DNA of 64,000 nt from Brevundimonas vesicularis NBRC 12165 (GCF_001592205.1 NZ_BCWM01000007.1:62001-126000); one strand, 5' to 3'. Positions 43,127 through 53,754 are shown, numbered from the stretch's first letter. Notes: generated by a model from the sequence alone, not told the origin. Made by a program: numbers and translations.

Positions 43127-44167
43127 ATGCCGATGAAAGCCCTCGCACCGCCTTCGGACATTGCCATAAACCTTGCCCTGTCCCTGATCGCCGCCTCCGT
43201 TGCGCCCGTCCTTTTGCTGGACGAAGACCTGACGGTCATCGCGGCCAGCCAGTCCTTTCTCGACGGTTTCGATGTCGGTCTCGACGACATTCCAGGCGCG
43301 CGACTGGCCGATCTCGGCGAGGGCGAATGGAATACGCCCCAGCTTTGGTCGTTGCTGAAAGCCACCGCCTACGGCCAGACCGCGATCAAGGCCTACGAGA
43401 TGGATCTCCAGTCCAGGCGAGGGGTCAGACATCTCGTGCTGAATGCCCAACGGCTCGACAACGAGATCGCGCAAGGCATCCGCCTGCTGCTTTCGATTCA
43501 GGACGTCACCGAAGCGCGGGCCAGCGACCGCGAAAAGGACGTCCTGATCCGCGACAAGGCCGTCCTCGTCCAGGAAATGCAGCATCGGATCGCCAACAGC
43601 CTGCAGATCATCGCCAGCGTTCTGATGCAGAGCGTGAGCAAAGTGGGCTCCGACGAGAGCCGCCATCATCTGCGCGACGCGCACCAACGGATCATGTCGG
43701 TCGCTGCGGTCCAGCGCCAACTCACGGGGTCCACGCTCGGCGACGTCGAACTGCGCGGCTATGTCACGGACCTGTGTCGCAGCATCGGCGACTCCATGAT
43801 CCGCGATCACGACCAGCTTTCGCTGACGGTCACCGTGGACGACAGCATAGCCTCGTCGGGCAAGGCCGTCAGCCTAGGCCTGATCGTGACCGAACTGGTG
43901 ATCAACGCCCTCAAGCACGCCTTCCCCGATGACCACGATGGGCAGATCACCGTCGACTATCGGGCGCTTGGCGAAGGCTGGGCCCTGACGATCTGCGATG
44001 ACGGCATGGGCCTGCCTTCCGGCGGCGACGTCGCCAAACCCGGTCTGGGCACCGGGATCGTGAAGGCCCTGGCCAGTCAGCTCGGCGCCGTCATCACCAT
44101 GGCAGACGCCAAGCCCGGCCTGCGCGTGTCGATCATCTGCGATCCTCGATCCACCCCCTTAGTCTGA
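43127..44167 (+). CDS. HisKA_2-type sensor histidine kinase with PAS domain
   Basis: The 346-residue protein has an N-terminal PAS-like domain (about 20-128, PVLLLDEDLTVIAASQSFL), then the dimerisation box EMQHRIANSLQ with phosphoacceptor H153, and an ATPase domain with TELVINALKHAF (N box) and CDDGMGLPS (G box). No membrane segment is seen, so it is cytosolic. Start 43127 follows GGAGAGG closely; 43133 is an alternative with better spacing. No response regulator is adjacent. It is the first gene of an operon with the alternative oxidase. Confidence 0.88.
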   Translation: MPMKALAPPSDIAINLALSLIAASVAPVLLLDEDLTVIAASQSFLDGFDVGLDDIPGARLADLGEGEWNTPQLWSLLKATAYGQTAIKAYEMDLQSRRGVRHLVLNAQRLDNEIAQGIRLLLSIQDVTEARASDREKDVLIRDKAVLVQEMQHRIANSLQIIASVLMQSVSKVGSDESRHHLRDAHQRIMSVAAVQRQLTGSTLGDVELRGYVTDLCRSIGDSMIRDHDQLSLTVTVDDSIASSGKAVSLGLIVTELVINALKHAFPDDHDGQITVDYRALGEGWALTICDDGMGLPSGGDVAKPGLGTGIVKALASQLGAVITMADAKPGLRVSIICDPRSTPLV

Positions 44168-44180
44168 AAGGACCCATCCC

Positions 44181-44900
44181 GTGGTCAACAAGATCCTCTC
44201 CCCCGATCATCAAGCCTTGGTCGAGGAGCATAAGGCGCAGCCCGTCATCCACCACACGCCGCACGGCGTCTCGGACCGGTTCGCGCTGGGGTTCACAAAG
44301 CTGCTGCGCTTTTCCGCCGACACGTTCTTCGCCAAACGCTACGGCCACCGCGCCATCGTGCTGGAGACGGTCGCCGCGGTGCCGGGAATGGTCGGCGCGA
44401 CCATCCAGCACCTGACCTGCCTGCGGCGGATGAAGGACGACGACGGCTGGATTCGCACCCTGATGGAAGAGGCCGAGAACGAGCGCATGCACCTGATGAC
44501 CTTCATCGAGGTGGCCAAGCCGACCTATTTCGAGCGGCTTGTGATCCAGCTCGCGCAAGCGATCTTCTACGTCGGCTTCTTCCTGCTCTATCTTGTCTCG
44601 GCCCGCACCGCACACCGCGTCGTCGGCTATTTCGAGGAAGAGGCCGTCATCAGCTACACCCTCTATCTCAAGGAGATCGACGAGGGTCGCTCACCGAACG
44701 TCCCGGCCCCGGCCCTCGCCAAACAGTATTGGAAAATGGCTCCCGATTCGACGCTGAGGGATGTCGTGCTGCTGGTTCGCGCCGACGAAGCCCATCACCG
44801 TGACGTCAATCATGGCTTCGCAAGTGCGTTGAATGGTGAGACGATCGACCGGGCGCTGTCGGCGCCCTATCCCGCCCACGCCGCTGAAATCCGCGCCTAA
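44181..44900 (+). CDS. aox: Alternative oxidase (cyanide-insensitive ubiquinol oxidase)
   Basis: A 239-residue diiron oxidase of the mitochondrial AOX family. Iron ligands are present in all four helices: E62 (LETVAAVPGM), E101 and H104 (ENERMHLMTF), the glutamates of GYFEEEAVISYT (152-154), and E203 with H206 (RADEAHHRDVNH). It oxidises ubiquinol and reduces oxygen to water without proton pumping, at the inner membrane face. The start is GTG at 44181 with AAAGGA before it. It follows the histidine kinase by 13 bases and precedes a VIT-family transporter. Confidence 0.95.
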   Translation: MVNKILSPDHQALVEEHKAQPVIHHTPHGVSDRFALGFTKLLRFSADTFFAKRYGHRAIVLETVAAVPGMVGATIQHLTCLRRMKDDDGWIRTLMEEAENERMHLMTFIEVAKPTYFERLVIQLAQAIFYVGFFLLYLVSARTAHRVVGYFEEEAVISYTLYLKEIDEGRSPNVPAPALAKQYWKMAPDSTLRDVVLLVRADEAHHRDVNHGFASALNGETIDRALSAPYPAHAAEIRA

Positions 44901-44912
44901 GGACCCGAGCCG

Positions 44913-45611
44913 ATGATGGGACGTCTTCACACTGAGCGTCATCTGGTCGGCCGGGTGGGCTGGCTGCGCGCCGCCGTGCTGGGCGCCAACGACGGGATCG
45001 TCTCGACCGCGAGCCTGATCGTCGGCGTCGCGGCGGCCGAGGCGGGCCGGAGCGGCGTCCTCGTGGCCGGCGTCGCGGGTCTGGTCGCCGGCGCCATGTC
45101 GATGGCGGCCGGCGAATACGTCTCCGTCAGTTCCCAGGCGGATGCCGAAAAGGCCGATCTCGACCGGGAACGCGGCGAACTGGCGGCGGCGCCGGAGGCC
45201 GAATTGCGGGAACTGGCAGGGTTCTATGTGGCGCGAGGGCTAACCCCCGTCCTGGCGCACGAGGTTGCGGTCCAGTTGACGGCGAAGGACGCCTTGGGGG
45301 CCCACGCCCGCGACGAACTGAGCATCTCGGCTCACACGACCGCCCGCCCGATCCAGGCGGCCCTGGCGTCGGCGGCGGCCTTTTCGGTCGGCGCCGCCGT
45401 GCCTTTGGTGACGGCGGCCGTCGCCCCGACGTCGATGACGGTCGTCTCGGTGACGGGGGCCGCCGTTCTCAGCCTCGCCATTCTTGGCGGGGTCGGCGCG
45501 AAGGTGGGCGGGGCGAAGATGCTGACGCCCATCGTTCGCGTCACCCTCTGGGGCGTCCTGGCCATGGCGATCACCGCCGGGATCGGCCGACTGTTCGGAG
45601 CCGTCGTATGA
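44913..45611 (+). CDS. VIT1/CCC1-family iron or manganese transporter
   Basis: This 232-residue protein has five membrane segments and the family signatures WLRAAVLGANDGIVSTASL, GLVAGAMSMAAGEYVSVSSQ and DALGAHARDELSIS. VIT/CCC1 proteins move Fe2+ or Mn2+ out of the cytosol. It starts 12 bases after the alternative oxidase stop and overlaps the lactate dehydrogenase pseudogene by ATGA. A link to diiron oxidase metal supply is possible but inferred. ATG at 44916 is an equal start choice. Confidence 0.9.
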   Translation: MMGRLHTERHLVGRVGWLRAAVLGANDGIVSTASLIVGVAAAEAGRSGVLVAGVAGLVAGAMSMAAGEYVSVSSQADAEKADLDRERGELAAAPEAELRELAGFYVARGLTPVLAHEVAVQLTAKDALGAHARDELSISAHTTARPIQAALASAAAFSVGAAVPLVTAAVAPTSMTVVSVTGAAVLSLAILGGVGAKVGGAKMLTPIVRVTLWGVLAMAITAGIGRLFGAVV

Positions 45612-46312
45612 CTGATCGGGACCGTATCGCGATCATCGGGGCAGGGCACGTCGGCGCCACGGCGGCCTATGCGCTCATGCTGCGCGCCCTCGCCCCCGAG
45701 ATCGTGCTGATCGACAACAACGGCGCCCGGGCCCATGCCGAGGCCGCAGACATCGCCGACGCCAACGCCCTCGCTCGCCCCGCCCGGGTCTGGGCGGGGG
45801 ATTATGCGGACGCGGCCCGTGCGCGCATCGCCGTCATCACCGCCGGCGGCGCGACCCATGGCTCGCAGGACAGGCTCTCAGTGGCGGCGGACAGCGCCGC
45901 GATCGTCACGGACTGCGTCGACAGGCTGATCGGCGCCGGCTTCTGCGGGGTTCTGGTCATCGCGGCCAACCCCGTCGAACTGATGATCCTCGTAGCCCTG
46001 CTTCGATCCGGCCTGCCCGCCTCGCAGGTCATCGGCTCGGGAACCCTGCTGGACACCAGCCGCCTGAAGCAGGCCCTGTCCCAGGCGCTCGGCGTCGCCC
46101 CACGGCGATCGAGGGTTATGTGCTGGGCGAGCATGGCGACAGCGAGGTCGCCGCCTTCTCGACCGTCCGGATCGGCGGCCTGATCTCGACGCCATTGGGC
46201 GCGAGGTCAGGGACGCCGGCTACGCCATCGTCGAGGGCAAGAGCCACACATCCTTCGGCGTCGCCACGGCCATCGTGCGCATCTGTGAGGCCATCCATCG
46301 AGACGAGCACGC
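45608..46312 (+). pseudogene. L-lactate dehydrogenase, frameshifted and truncated
   Basis: The frame starts well (IAIIGAGHVGATAAYALMLR, then VLVIAANPVELMILVAL and GSGTLLDTSRLKQAL), coupled to the VIT gene by ATGA. After GVAP, one base is missing from a C-run (46098-46101) and the catalytic segment EGYVLGEHGDSEVAAF is in the next frame. A second break with loss of about 15 codons precedes VRDAGYAIVEGKSHTSFG in the third frame. After RDEHA the C-terminal 60 or so residues are absent. The gene cannot make an active enzyme. Confidence 0.85.
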
Positions 46313-46450
46313 AACCGGGGCCGAGCTTTCCAGCCCCGCTGAGGGTCGGCAATCCGCAACGACACGGTGGCGATTTCACGCAAGGGGACGTGCGGATATC
46401 TCCGTCGGCGCCTTTCGGATTCCCTTGAGTCTTATTCAAAGGAGAGCCCG

Positions 46451-46627
46451 ATGGCACAAGCCGCCGCACTGCCGCTCAAGCGAACCATCAAGAAGCCCAA
46501 GCTTGGTCAGATGGTGCCGCTGGCCGACAGCATCATCTGGGAGATGGAGCAGAAGGGCCAAGTTCCGAAGCGTTTCCTGCTCACGCCGCGCTGCGTGGTG
46601 TAGGACCTCGCCGAGGTCGAGGCCTGA
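46451..46627 (+). pseudogene. AlpA-type phage regulator with stops at both tryptophan codons
   Basis: After GGAG and ATG (46451) come 50 codons of an AlpA-like excision activator (LKRTIKKPKLGQMVPLADS, EQKGQVPKRFLLTPRCVV). Where family members read W-DLAEVEA-W-L, this copy has TAG (46601-46603), DLAEVEA, then TGA (46625-46627). Both positions are normally TGG, so one G to A change each explains them. The truncated product lacks the end of the helix-turn-helix. Confidence 0.75.
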
Positions 46628-46700
46628 CTGAAACTTCGTCCGTATCGGCCGATCCCGAGGGCAGCCGGCCCGGACGTCCGCTTGCGGCGCTCGCGCCCTG

Positions 46701-47959
46701 TCAGACGCGCGGATCAAAGCGTGGAGCCGAGGTCTCCTGCACCGTGACCACGGGTGTGAAGGGCCTGCCGACCTCCCAGGCGTCGACCGCATCTGACCAT
46801 TGCTGGGCCATATGCCGGCGCTGCGCTTCAAACTCCGCATTGTTGTAGACGCCGCGTGGAGACCGCTTCTCGTAGGCCAGCCCCTTCTCGATCCAGTCTG
46901 AGTTGAACCCCATCTCGTGGAGCAAAGTCAAAGCCGTCCGCCGCAGGTCGTGGACCGTGAAGGGCTCGAGCGGGAGACCATGGCTTGAAGCCCGCTCCGC
47001 TATGGCGCCGGTCACCCTGTTGAAGGTCGCGCGAGACATCGGCGCGTCGGCGTCCTAGCGCGACGGCAGGAGGTAGCGCGAGTTCCCCGCGCAGGTTCTC
47101 AGCGCGATCAGAATGTCCAGTCCAGCATCTGGGTGGAGAGATAGACGTTGTGAGGGCGCGACCGCTTCAGCCGCGCCTTGGGGATCGACCAGACCGCATT
47201 GGCGAAGTCCACCTCATCCCACGTTGCGTCCTGCAACTCGCTCTTCCTGACCATGCTCAGGTAAATGAACTTGAGGTCAAGCCGAATGGTCGGAAGCGTC
47301 GCGACCTCGCCGAGCAAGCCCGGCATGATCCCGACCTCCGCCGGTGACAGGTTGCGATCTGCGGTCGAAAGGTCGCGATGGACGCTGCCCCCCCCCCCGT
47401 CGGCGGGGTTGTCGATCTTGTCACCGTGCAGGATCGCCCAAGCGTAAATCTGTTTGACGATGTCGCGAACATGGATGGCGGTCGCCGGGGCGCCTCGCTC
47501 AACGATCGACTTGCAGTGAGCCCTCAGATCGTCTGGCGTGATCTCCGACAGAAGACGATTGCGCCAGTGCGGCAGCACTTCGCGGTTGAAGATTGATCGC
47601 CGCCTGTTTCGCGTGCTGTTGGCCATCGGCGCGGTGTCCATCCAGCGGTTCGCGACATGCTCAAAGCTGGTGGCCTCTTTCAAACGCTGTTTCGCCCTTT
47701 GCTTTTCGATCGCCGGCGACGCGCCTGCGGCGATGGTGCGCTTGATCTCGAACAGACGCTCACGCGCCTGGGCGAAGCTCAATCCGCCGCGCCCGTGTCG
47801 CCCCAGGGTCAGCGTCTCGCGCCGTCCGTTGAAGCGATAGTCGTAGCGAAACGAGATCGCTCCGCCGGGCGAGACTTAGACATACAAGCCGTCCCTGTCG
47901 GTACTCTTGGAAGGCTTTGATTGTGGACACAAATTCTTCAGTGCAACGTCGGTGAGCAC
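46701..47959 (-). pseudogene. P4-type tyrosine integrase with three inactivating lesions
   Basis: The reading frame can be rebuilt from a GTG at 47959 (LTDVALKNLCPQSKPSKS) to the stop at 46701, about 418 codons, the normal length. Arm-binding and catalytic parts are clear (FAQARERLFEIKRTIAAGAS, VRKSELQDATWDEVDF, VHDLRRTALTLLHEMG, catalytic tyrosine in RGVYNNAEF). Lesions: TAA at 47876-47878; a 5-base tandem duplication GTCCA-GTCCA at 47115-47124 that shifts the frame; and TAG at 47055-47057 where a tyrosine codon is expected. An 11-C run (47388-47398) also lies inside. It sits beside the 3' end of guaA, a known target of such integrases. Confidence 0.88.
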
Positions 47960-48107
47960 GGTAACAACACCTCGATCAACGCAAGTGCGGATTTGCCCGA
48001 TGCGCGAGCAATATTTGTCTTTACGATCAATATGTTGATCGAGAATAATACCGTCACCGTCTTGCGATGAGGCTGACGGTACGAGGGAGATTCCGGCATC
48101 GCAACAG

Positions 48108-48238
48108 GAAGCGATACCGTCGCCGGTGACGACAAAATTGAAGAAGACCCTCCGAATGATATCGAAGGGTCTCGTCAGAATTCATAATTTTGTCAGGCGT
48201 TTATCGGGCGTTTCAGAAGCGATACCGAAAGGTGACGA
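48108..48238. repeat. Direct repeats around an inverted repeat at the guaA-proximal element end
   Basis: GAAGCGATACCG followed after 5 or 3 bases by GGTGACGA occurs twice, at 48108-48132 and 48216-48238. Between the copies, GACAAAATT (48131-48139) and AATTTTGTC (48186-48194) form the outer arms of a large inverted repeat. The arrangement could be integrase binding sites or an attachment region remnant; this is inference. Confidence 0.45.
48145..48172 (-). terminator. Candidate guaA terminator hairpin
   Basis: AGACCCT (48145-48151) and AGGGTCT (48166-48172) pair over 7 bases, extending to 10 with one wobble (CCGA / TCGA side). On the guaA strand the stem is followed by TCTTCAATTTTG, a moderate T-rich tail. 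Confidence 0.4.
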
Positions 48239-48248
48239 GAGCCCCGAA

Positions 48249-49811
48249 TTACTCCCACTCGATCGTCCCGGGCGGCTTGGACGTCACGTCGTAGACGACG
48301 CGGTTGACGCCGCGCACCTCGTTGATGATGCGGGTGGCGGTCTTGGAGAGGACGTCCCACGGGAACTGGTAGAAGTCGGCGGTCATGCCGTCGGTGGAGG
48401 AGACGGCGCGCAGGGCCAGGACCTTTTCATAGGTGCGGGCGTCGCCCATGACGCCGACGGTCTTGACGGGCAGCAGGACGGCGAAGGCCTGCCAGATCTC
48501 GTCGTAGAGGCCCGCCTTGCGGATCTCGTCGAGATAGATGGCGTCGGCCTGTTGCAGGGTCTCGACGGCGTCCGGCGTGATCTCGCCGGGGATACGGATG
48601 GCCAGGCCCGGTCCGGGGAACGGGTGGCGACCCACGAAGGCGTCGCTGAGCCCCAGTTCGCGGCCCAGGGCGCGGACCTCGTCCTTGAACAGCTCTCGCA
48701 GAGGCTCGACCAGTTTGAGTTTCATATAGTCGGGAAGGCCGCCGACATTGTGGTGGCTCTTGATGACGTGGGCTTTCCCGCTGGATGAGGAGACGCTCTC
48801 GATCACGTCCGGATAGAGGGTGCCCTGGGCCAGGAATTCGGCGCCCTCGATCTTGGCGGATTCGCGATCGAACACCTCGATGAACAGCCGGCCGATGGTC
48901 TTGCGCTTGGTTTCGGGGTCCGAAATCCCGGCCAGTTCGCCCAGGAATTCCTTCGATGCATCAACATGCACCAGCGGGATGTTGTAGTGCTCGCGGAACA
49001 GGGTCGTGACCTGTTTCGCTTCGTCCTTCCTCAACAGGCCGGTGTCAACGAAGACGCAGGTCAACTGATCCCCGATGGCCTCATGGATCAGAACGGCGGC
49101 GACCGAGCTGTCGACGCCGCCCGACAGGCCGCAGATCACTTTGGCGTCACCGACCTGTTCGCGGATCTGGGCGATCTTCTCGTCGCGATAGGCGGCCATG
49201 GTCCAGTCGCCCTTCAAGCCCGCGATCCCGTGGGTGAAGTTCTTCAGCATCTGATGGCCGCGCGGGGTGTGCATCACCTCCGGGTGGAACTGAACGCCGT
49301 AGAAGCGGCGGGTCTCGTCGGCGATCACCGCATAGGGCGAACCCTCGGATGAGGCCACCACGTCGAAGCCTTGCGGAATGGCGACGATCTTGTCGCCATG
49401 GCTCATCCAGACCTCTTCGTTCTCGCCGACGGGGGCCAGGTCGGCCAGCAGGGGCGAGGTCTTCTGAACCGTGATCTCGGCGCGGCCGAACTCGCGGGTA
49501 TGGCCGCCCTCGACCTTGCCGCCCAGTTGCTCGCACATCGTCATCTCGCCGTAACAGATGCCCAGCACCGGCACGCCGGCCTCGAACACGCCCTGCGGCG
49601 CGCGGGGACTGCCCTCTTCATGCACGCTCTCGGGACCGCCCGACAGGATGATGGCCGCCGGATTCATGGCCGTCAGAGCCGCTTCCGCCTTCTGGAATGG
49701 ATGGATCTCGCAATAGACGCTGGCCTCGCGCAGGCGCCGCGCGATCAGCTGCGTCACCTGGCTTCCGAAGTCGACGATGAGGACCTTCTGGTGGTCTTGC
49801 GGCGTGGTCAT
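48249..49811 (-). CDS. guaA: GMP synthase (glutamine-hydrolysing)
   Basis: A 520-residue, full-length GuaA. The class I amidotransferase domain (about 8-200) has the nucleophile in LGICYGEM and the His-Glu pair in VQFHPEV; the ATP pyrophosphatase domain has [11 protein letters not shown]; the dimerisation domain ends [12 protein letters not shown]. It converts XMP to GMP. Its ATG overlaps the nucleosidase stop. The intact 3' end lies next to a dead integrase, as expected when an element integrates and restores the coding end. Confidence 0.97.
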   Translation of the reverse strand: MTTPQDHQKVLIVDFGSQVTQLIARRLREASVYCEIHPFQKAEAALTAMNPAAIILSGGPESVHEEGSPRAPQGVFEAGVPVLGICYGEMTMCEQLGGKVEGGHTREFGRAEITVQKTSPLLADLAPVGENEEVWMSHGDKIVAIPQGFDVVASSEGSPYAVIADETRRFYGVQFHPEVMHTPRGHQMLKNFTHGIAGLKGDWTMAAYRDEKIAQIREQVGDAKVICGLSGGVDSSVAAVLIHEAIGDQLTCVFVDTGLLRKDEAKQVTTLFREHYNIPLVHVDASKEFLGELAGISDPETKRKTIGRLFIEVFDRESAKIEGAEFLAQGTLYPDVIESVSSSSGKAHVIKSHHNVGGLPDYMKLKLVEPLRELFKDEVRALGRELGLSDAFVGRHPFPGPGLAIRIPGEITPDAVETLQQADAIYLDEIRKAGLYDEIWQAFAVLLPVKTVGVMGDARTYEKVLALRAVSSTDGMTADFYQFPWDVLSKTATRIINEVRGVNRVVYDVTSKPPGTIEWE

Positions 49812-50521
49812 GGCGTGATCGAATCCGGGGCAGGAAGATGGGCGGGGTCTTGGCGGGGTGGGGCCGATATTTCAAGGGCGGGAAGCTCAAGAGCGGCGGG
49901 GCCGTCGGCCTCCAGCACGGCGATCAGCCGATCCAGGGCGACGGCCAGGGTCTCGTCCACATGATGCAGGGTCGAGGTCCAGTCCTCCAACGCCTTCAAC
50001 TCGGCTCGACCGTCCGACACGCCGCGCAGGGCGATCATAGGCACACCGAAGGTCTGGGCGGCGCGGACCAGGGCCCAGGTCTCCATATCCACCATCTCGG
50101 CGTCGATGGCGTCATAGGCGGCGCCGGACACGACGTTCGCACCCGTCGATAGGGAGGCCGTCGGCACGCCGGGGATCGGGCACGGCAAAGGCAGGACGGC
50201 GGGCTGGTCCAGCAATGGCGTCACGCCCTTCGGAAAACCCAGCGCGCTGGCGTCCATGTCGCGATAGGCGACGGACGAGGCCTGATAGACCGCCGCATGA
50301 TCCAGCACCCGCGATCCGCACGAGCCCAGCGATACGATCAGATCCGGCAGATCGCCCGCCGCCTCCAGCCGCGCCAGGGCGGCGCCCAGGCTCACGGCGG
50401 CCTCAACAGGACCGACGCCGGTCATCAGCGGCGCGATCCGGGCCTGAAGGTGCGGGCCGTATTCAGCAGGCGCGGCCATGACGTAGAGCAGCGAGACCCC
50501 GCCATGCCGCGCCAGCTTCAT
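49808..50521 (-). CDS. 5'-methylthioadenosine/S-adenosylhomocysteine nucleosidase family protein
   Basis: A 237-residue phosphorylase-fold protein with [13 protein letters not shown] at the N-terminus, [15 protein letters not shown] (substrate loop), [15 protein letters not shown], and [18 protein letters not shown] carrying the M-E pair, followed by [10 protein letters not shown] with the catalytic aspartate. It is likely to cleave purine nucleoside thioethers. It overlaps rsmB and guaA by 4 bases each. The C-terminal 25 residues are proline-rich and not part of the fold. Confidence 0.82.
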   Translation of the reverse strand: MKLARHGGVSLLYVMAAPAEYGPHLQARIAPLMTGVGPVEAAVSLGAALARLEAAGDLPDLIVSLGSCGSRVLDHAAVYQASSVAYRDMDASALGFPKGVTPLLDQPAVLPLPCPIPGVPTASLSTGANVVSGAAYDAIDAEMVDMETWALVRAAQTFGVPMIALRGVSDGRAELKALEDWTSTLHHVDETLAVALDRLIAVLEADGPAALELPALEISAPPRQDPAHLPAPDSITP

Positions 50522-51819
50522 GCCGCGCGCTCGTAGACGGCGGCGAAGAATCCGTCGGTGTCGGCCGAGGCCGGCGACAGCCGAAGGCGCGCCCCGGACG
50601 CCAGCTCGGCGAACTTCGCCTGCGCCGCCTGGCTCAGTTGCGGCGCCGACAGGACATCGGTGACGGCGACCGGGCGGAAGTCGGGATTGGCGGCCTCGAA
50701 GTCGTCCACGCTGGCCTCGTTCTCGCGCGCCAGCATCGAACAGGTGACATAGACCAGACGGCCGCCCGGCTTCACCAGCTTGGTCGCCTGGCTCAAAATA
50801 CGCACCTGAAGGCCGTGCAGCTTTTCGACCTCTTCGGCGGTCAGACGCCAAGCGTCCTCGGGACGACGACGCCAAGTGCCGGACCCCGAACAGGGCGCAT
50901 CGACGAAGACCAGATCGGCCTGGCCGTTCAGGTCTTCCAAGCCGCCGCCATTCTGACCGATCAGGACCAGCTCCGCCTCGACGCCCGCGCGCTGCAGGCG
51001 AGGACGGATGTTCTCCAGCCGCTTGTTGACGACGTCCGAGGCGACCAGCTTGCCTTGCGCCTTCATCGCCTGGGCCAGACCCAGCGTCTTGCCGCCGCCG
51101 CCGGCGCAGTAATCCACCACCGTCATGCCGGGTGCGGCGCCCGCCAGCCAGCAAACCACCTGGCTGCCTTCGTCTTGGATTTCGAACCGACCGGCCTTGA
51201 AGCCTTCCAGCGCCTGGATGTTGGGCGGCGGTTCCGACGGCACGCGCAGGCCGACGGCCGACCAGGGCGTGCGCGACACGTCCAGCCCTGCGGCCTTCAG
51301 TTCGGCCTCGACCTCATCGACCGTGGCGGCCGCATCATTGACGCGCAGGTCGATGGGCGCGCGAGGCGCCATCAGGGCGTGGGCTTCCTCGGCCCAGCGG
51401 TCGCCGAAGGTGGCCTTGAAATCCTCGACCACGAACTCGGGCAGGCCGGCGGCGACCCAGCCCGGCAGTTCGCCCTGACCGGCCGTGATGCGGCTGCGCT
51501 CCTGTTTGGACAGCGGGCGCGGACCATAGCCGTCACCGGAATGCAGGGCCTCGATCTCTTCCAAGGACAGGCCGTCGATGGCGTGCAGCGAACCGATGAC
51601 CAGAGCCCGACCGTCTTCACGCCCGCCCATGATCCACGACAGGCGGCCGCGCGCGCGCAGCACCTTATAGACCCTATCGGCGATGGCGCGCCGGTCCTTG
51701 GACCCGGCGTAGCGGTTGGCCGTGCCCCACGCCTTCATGACGGCCTCGGCCGGTTGGCGGCCTTGGGCGATGGAGTCCAGGACGGAGGCGGCGGCGGCTA
51801 GGCGAGCGGCTGGGGTCAA
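50518..51819 (-). CDS. rsmB: RsmB/NOP-family rRNA cytosine-C5 methyltransferase
   Basis: The 433-residue enzyme has an N-terminal NusB-like region and a C-terminal methyltransferase with VVDYCAGGGGKTLGL (SAM loop), VDAPCSGSGTWRRRPE (first catalytic cysteine region) and VYVTCSMLARENE (nucleophile cysteine). It is expected to methylate 16S rRNA. The gene is in a tight run guaB-MAPEG-rsmB-nucleosidase-guaA on one strand. Confidence 0.88.
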   Translation of the reverse strand: MTPAARLAAAASVLDSIAQGRQPAEAVMKAWGTANRYAGSKDRRAIADRVYKVLRARGRLSWIMGGREDGRALVIGSLHAIDGLSLEEIEALHSGDGYGPRPLSKQERSRITAGQGELPGWVAAGLPEFVVEDFKATFGDRWAEEAHALMAPRAPIDLRVNDAAATVDEVEAELKAAGLDVSRTPWSAVGLRVPSEPPPNIQALEGFKAGRFEIQDEGSQVVCWLAGAAPGMTVVDYCAGGGGKTLGLAQAMKAQGKLVASDVVNKRLENIRPRLQRAGVEAELVLIGQNGGGLEDLNGQADLVFVDAPCSGSGTWRRRPEDAWRLTAEEVEKLHGLQVRILSQATKLVKPGGRLVYVTCSMLARENEASVDDFEAANPDFRPVAVTDVLSAPQLSQAAQAKFAELASGARLRLSPASADTDGFFAAVYERAA

Positions 51820-51828
51820 TTCAGGCTT

Positions 51829-52224
51829 TCAAACGAAGAACAGGGACGCCAGGACCATGACCAGTCCCGCAAGCGAGACCACCCAGACCAGCGACCGGAT
51901 ATAGGGAACGCCGAAGGCGTAGAGCGGCACATAAACCACCCGCGCCCAGAAATAGAGCGCCGCGCCCCATACCGTCAGGGCGCTGGACGCGCCGATGACA
52001 TGGGCGATCAGCACCGCGCCGATGAACAGCGGCAGGGTCTCGTACAGATTGGCCTGGGCGCGTTCGAGACGGCCGGTCAGCGGCTTCTTGGCCTCCGGCG
52101 TCTCGTCGCGCGGACCCGCATTCCATTTCGAGCCGAACTCGGCCGTCCGCGCCCCGGCGGGCAGGAAGATCTGAACCAGGGCCAGGATCAGCGTCAGGGC
52201 CAGATAGGTGAGTTCAGTCGTCAT
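51829..52224 (-). CDS. MAPEG-family membrane protein
   Basis: A 131-residue protein with four membrane helices. Features fit the MAPEG family: TELTYLALTLILALVQIFLP, RLERAQANLYETLPLFIGAV (the conserved E-x-x-N-x-x-E core) and ARVVYVPLYAFGVPYIRSLV. The family binds glutathione in eukaryotes; bacterial members are uncharacterised. It lies 7 bases after guaB and 10 bases before rsmB. Confidence 0.85.
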   Translation of the reverse strand: MTTELTYLALTLILALVQIFLPAGARTAEFGSKWNAGPRDETPEAKKPLTGRLERAQANLYETLPLFIGAVLIAHVIGASSALTVWGAALYFWARVVYVPLYAFGVPYIRSLVWVVSLAGLVMVLASLFFV

Positions 52225-52230
52225 GGTCGC

Positions 52231-53754
<1,524 letters not shown>

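Noticed and set aside
46321-46450. C-terminal end of the lactate dehydrogenase in any frame
   Set aside because: None of the three frames resembles the family after RDEHA, so the pseudogene is ended there.
47388-47398. Run of 11 C residues as a phase-variation tract
   Set aside because: It lies inside an integrase that is already dead through three other lesions, and the frame is open across it, so a switch function is unlikely.
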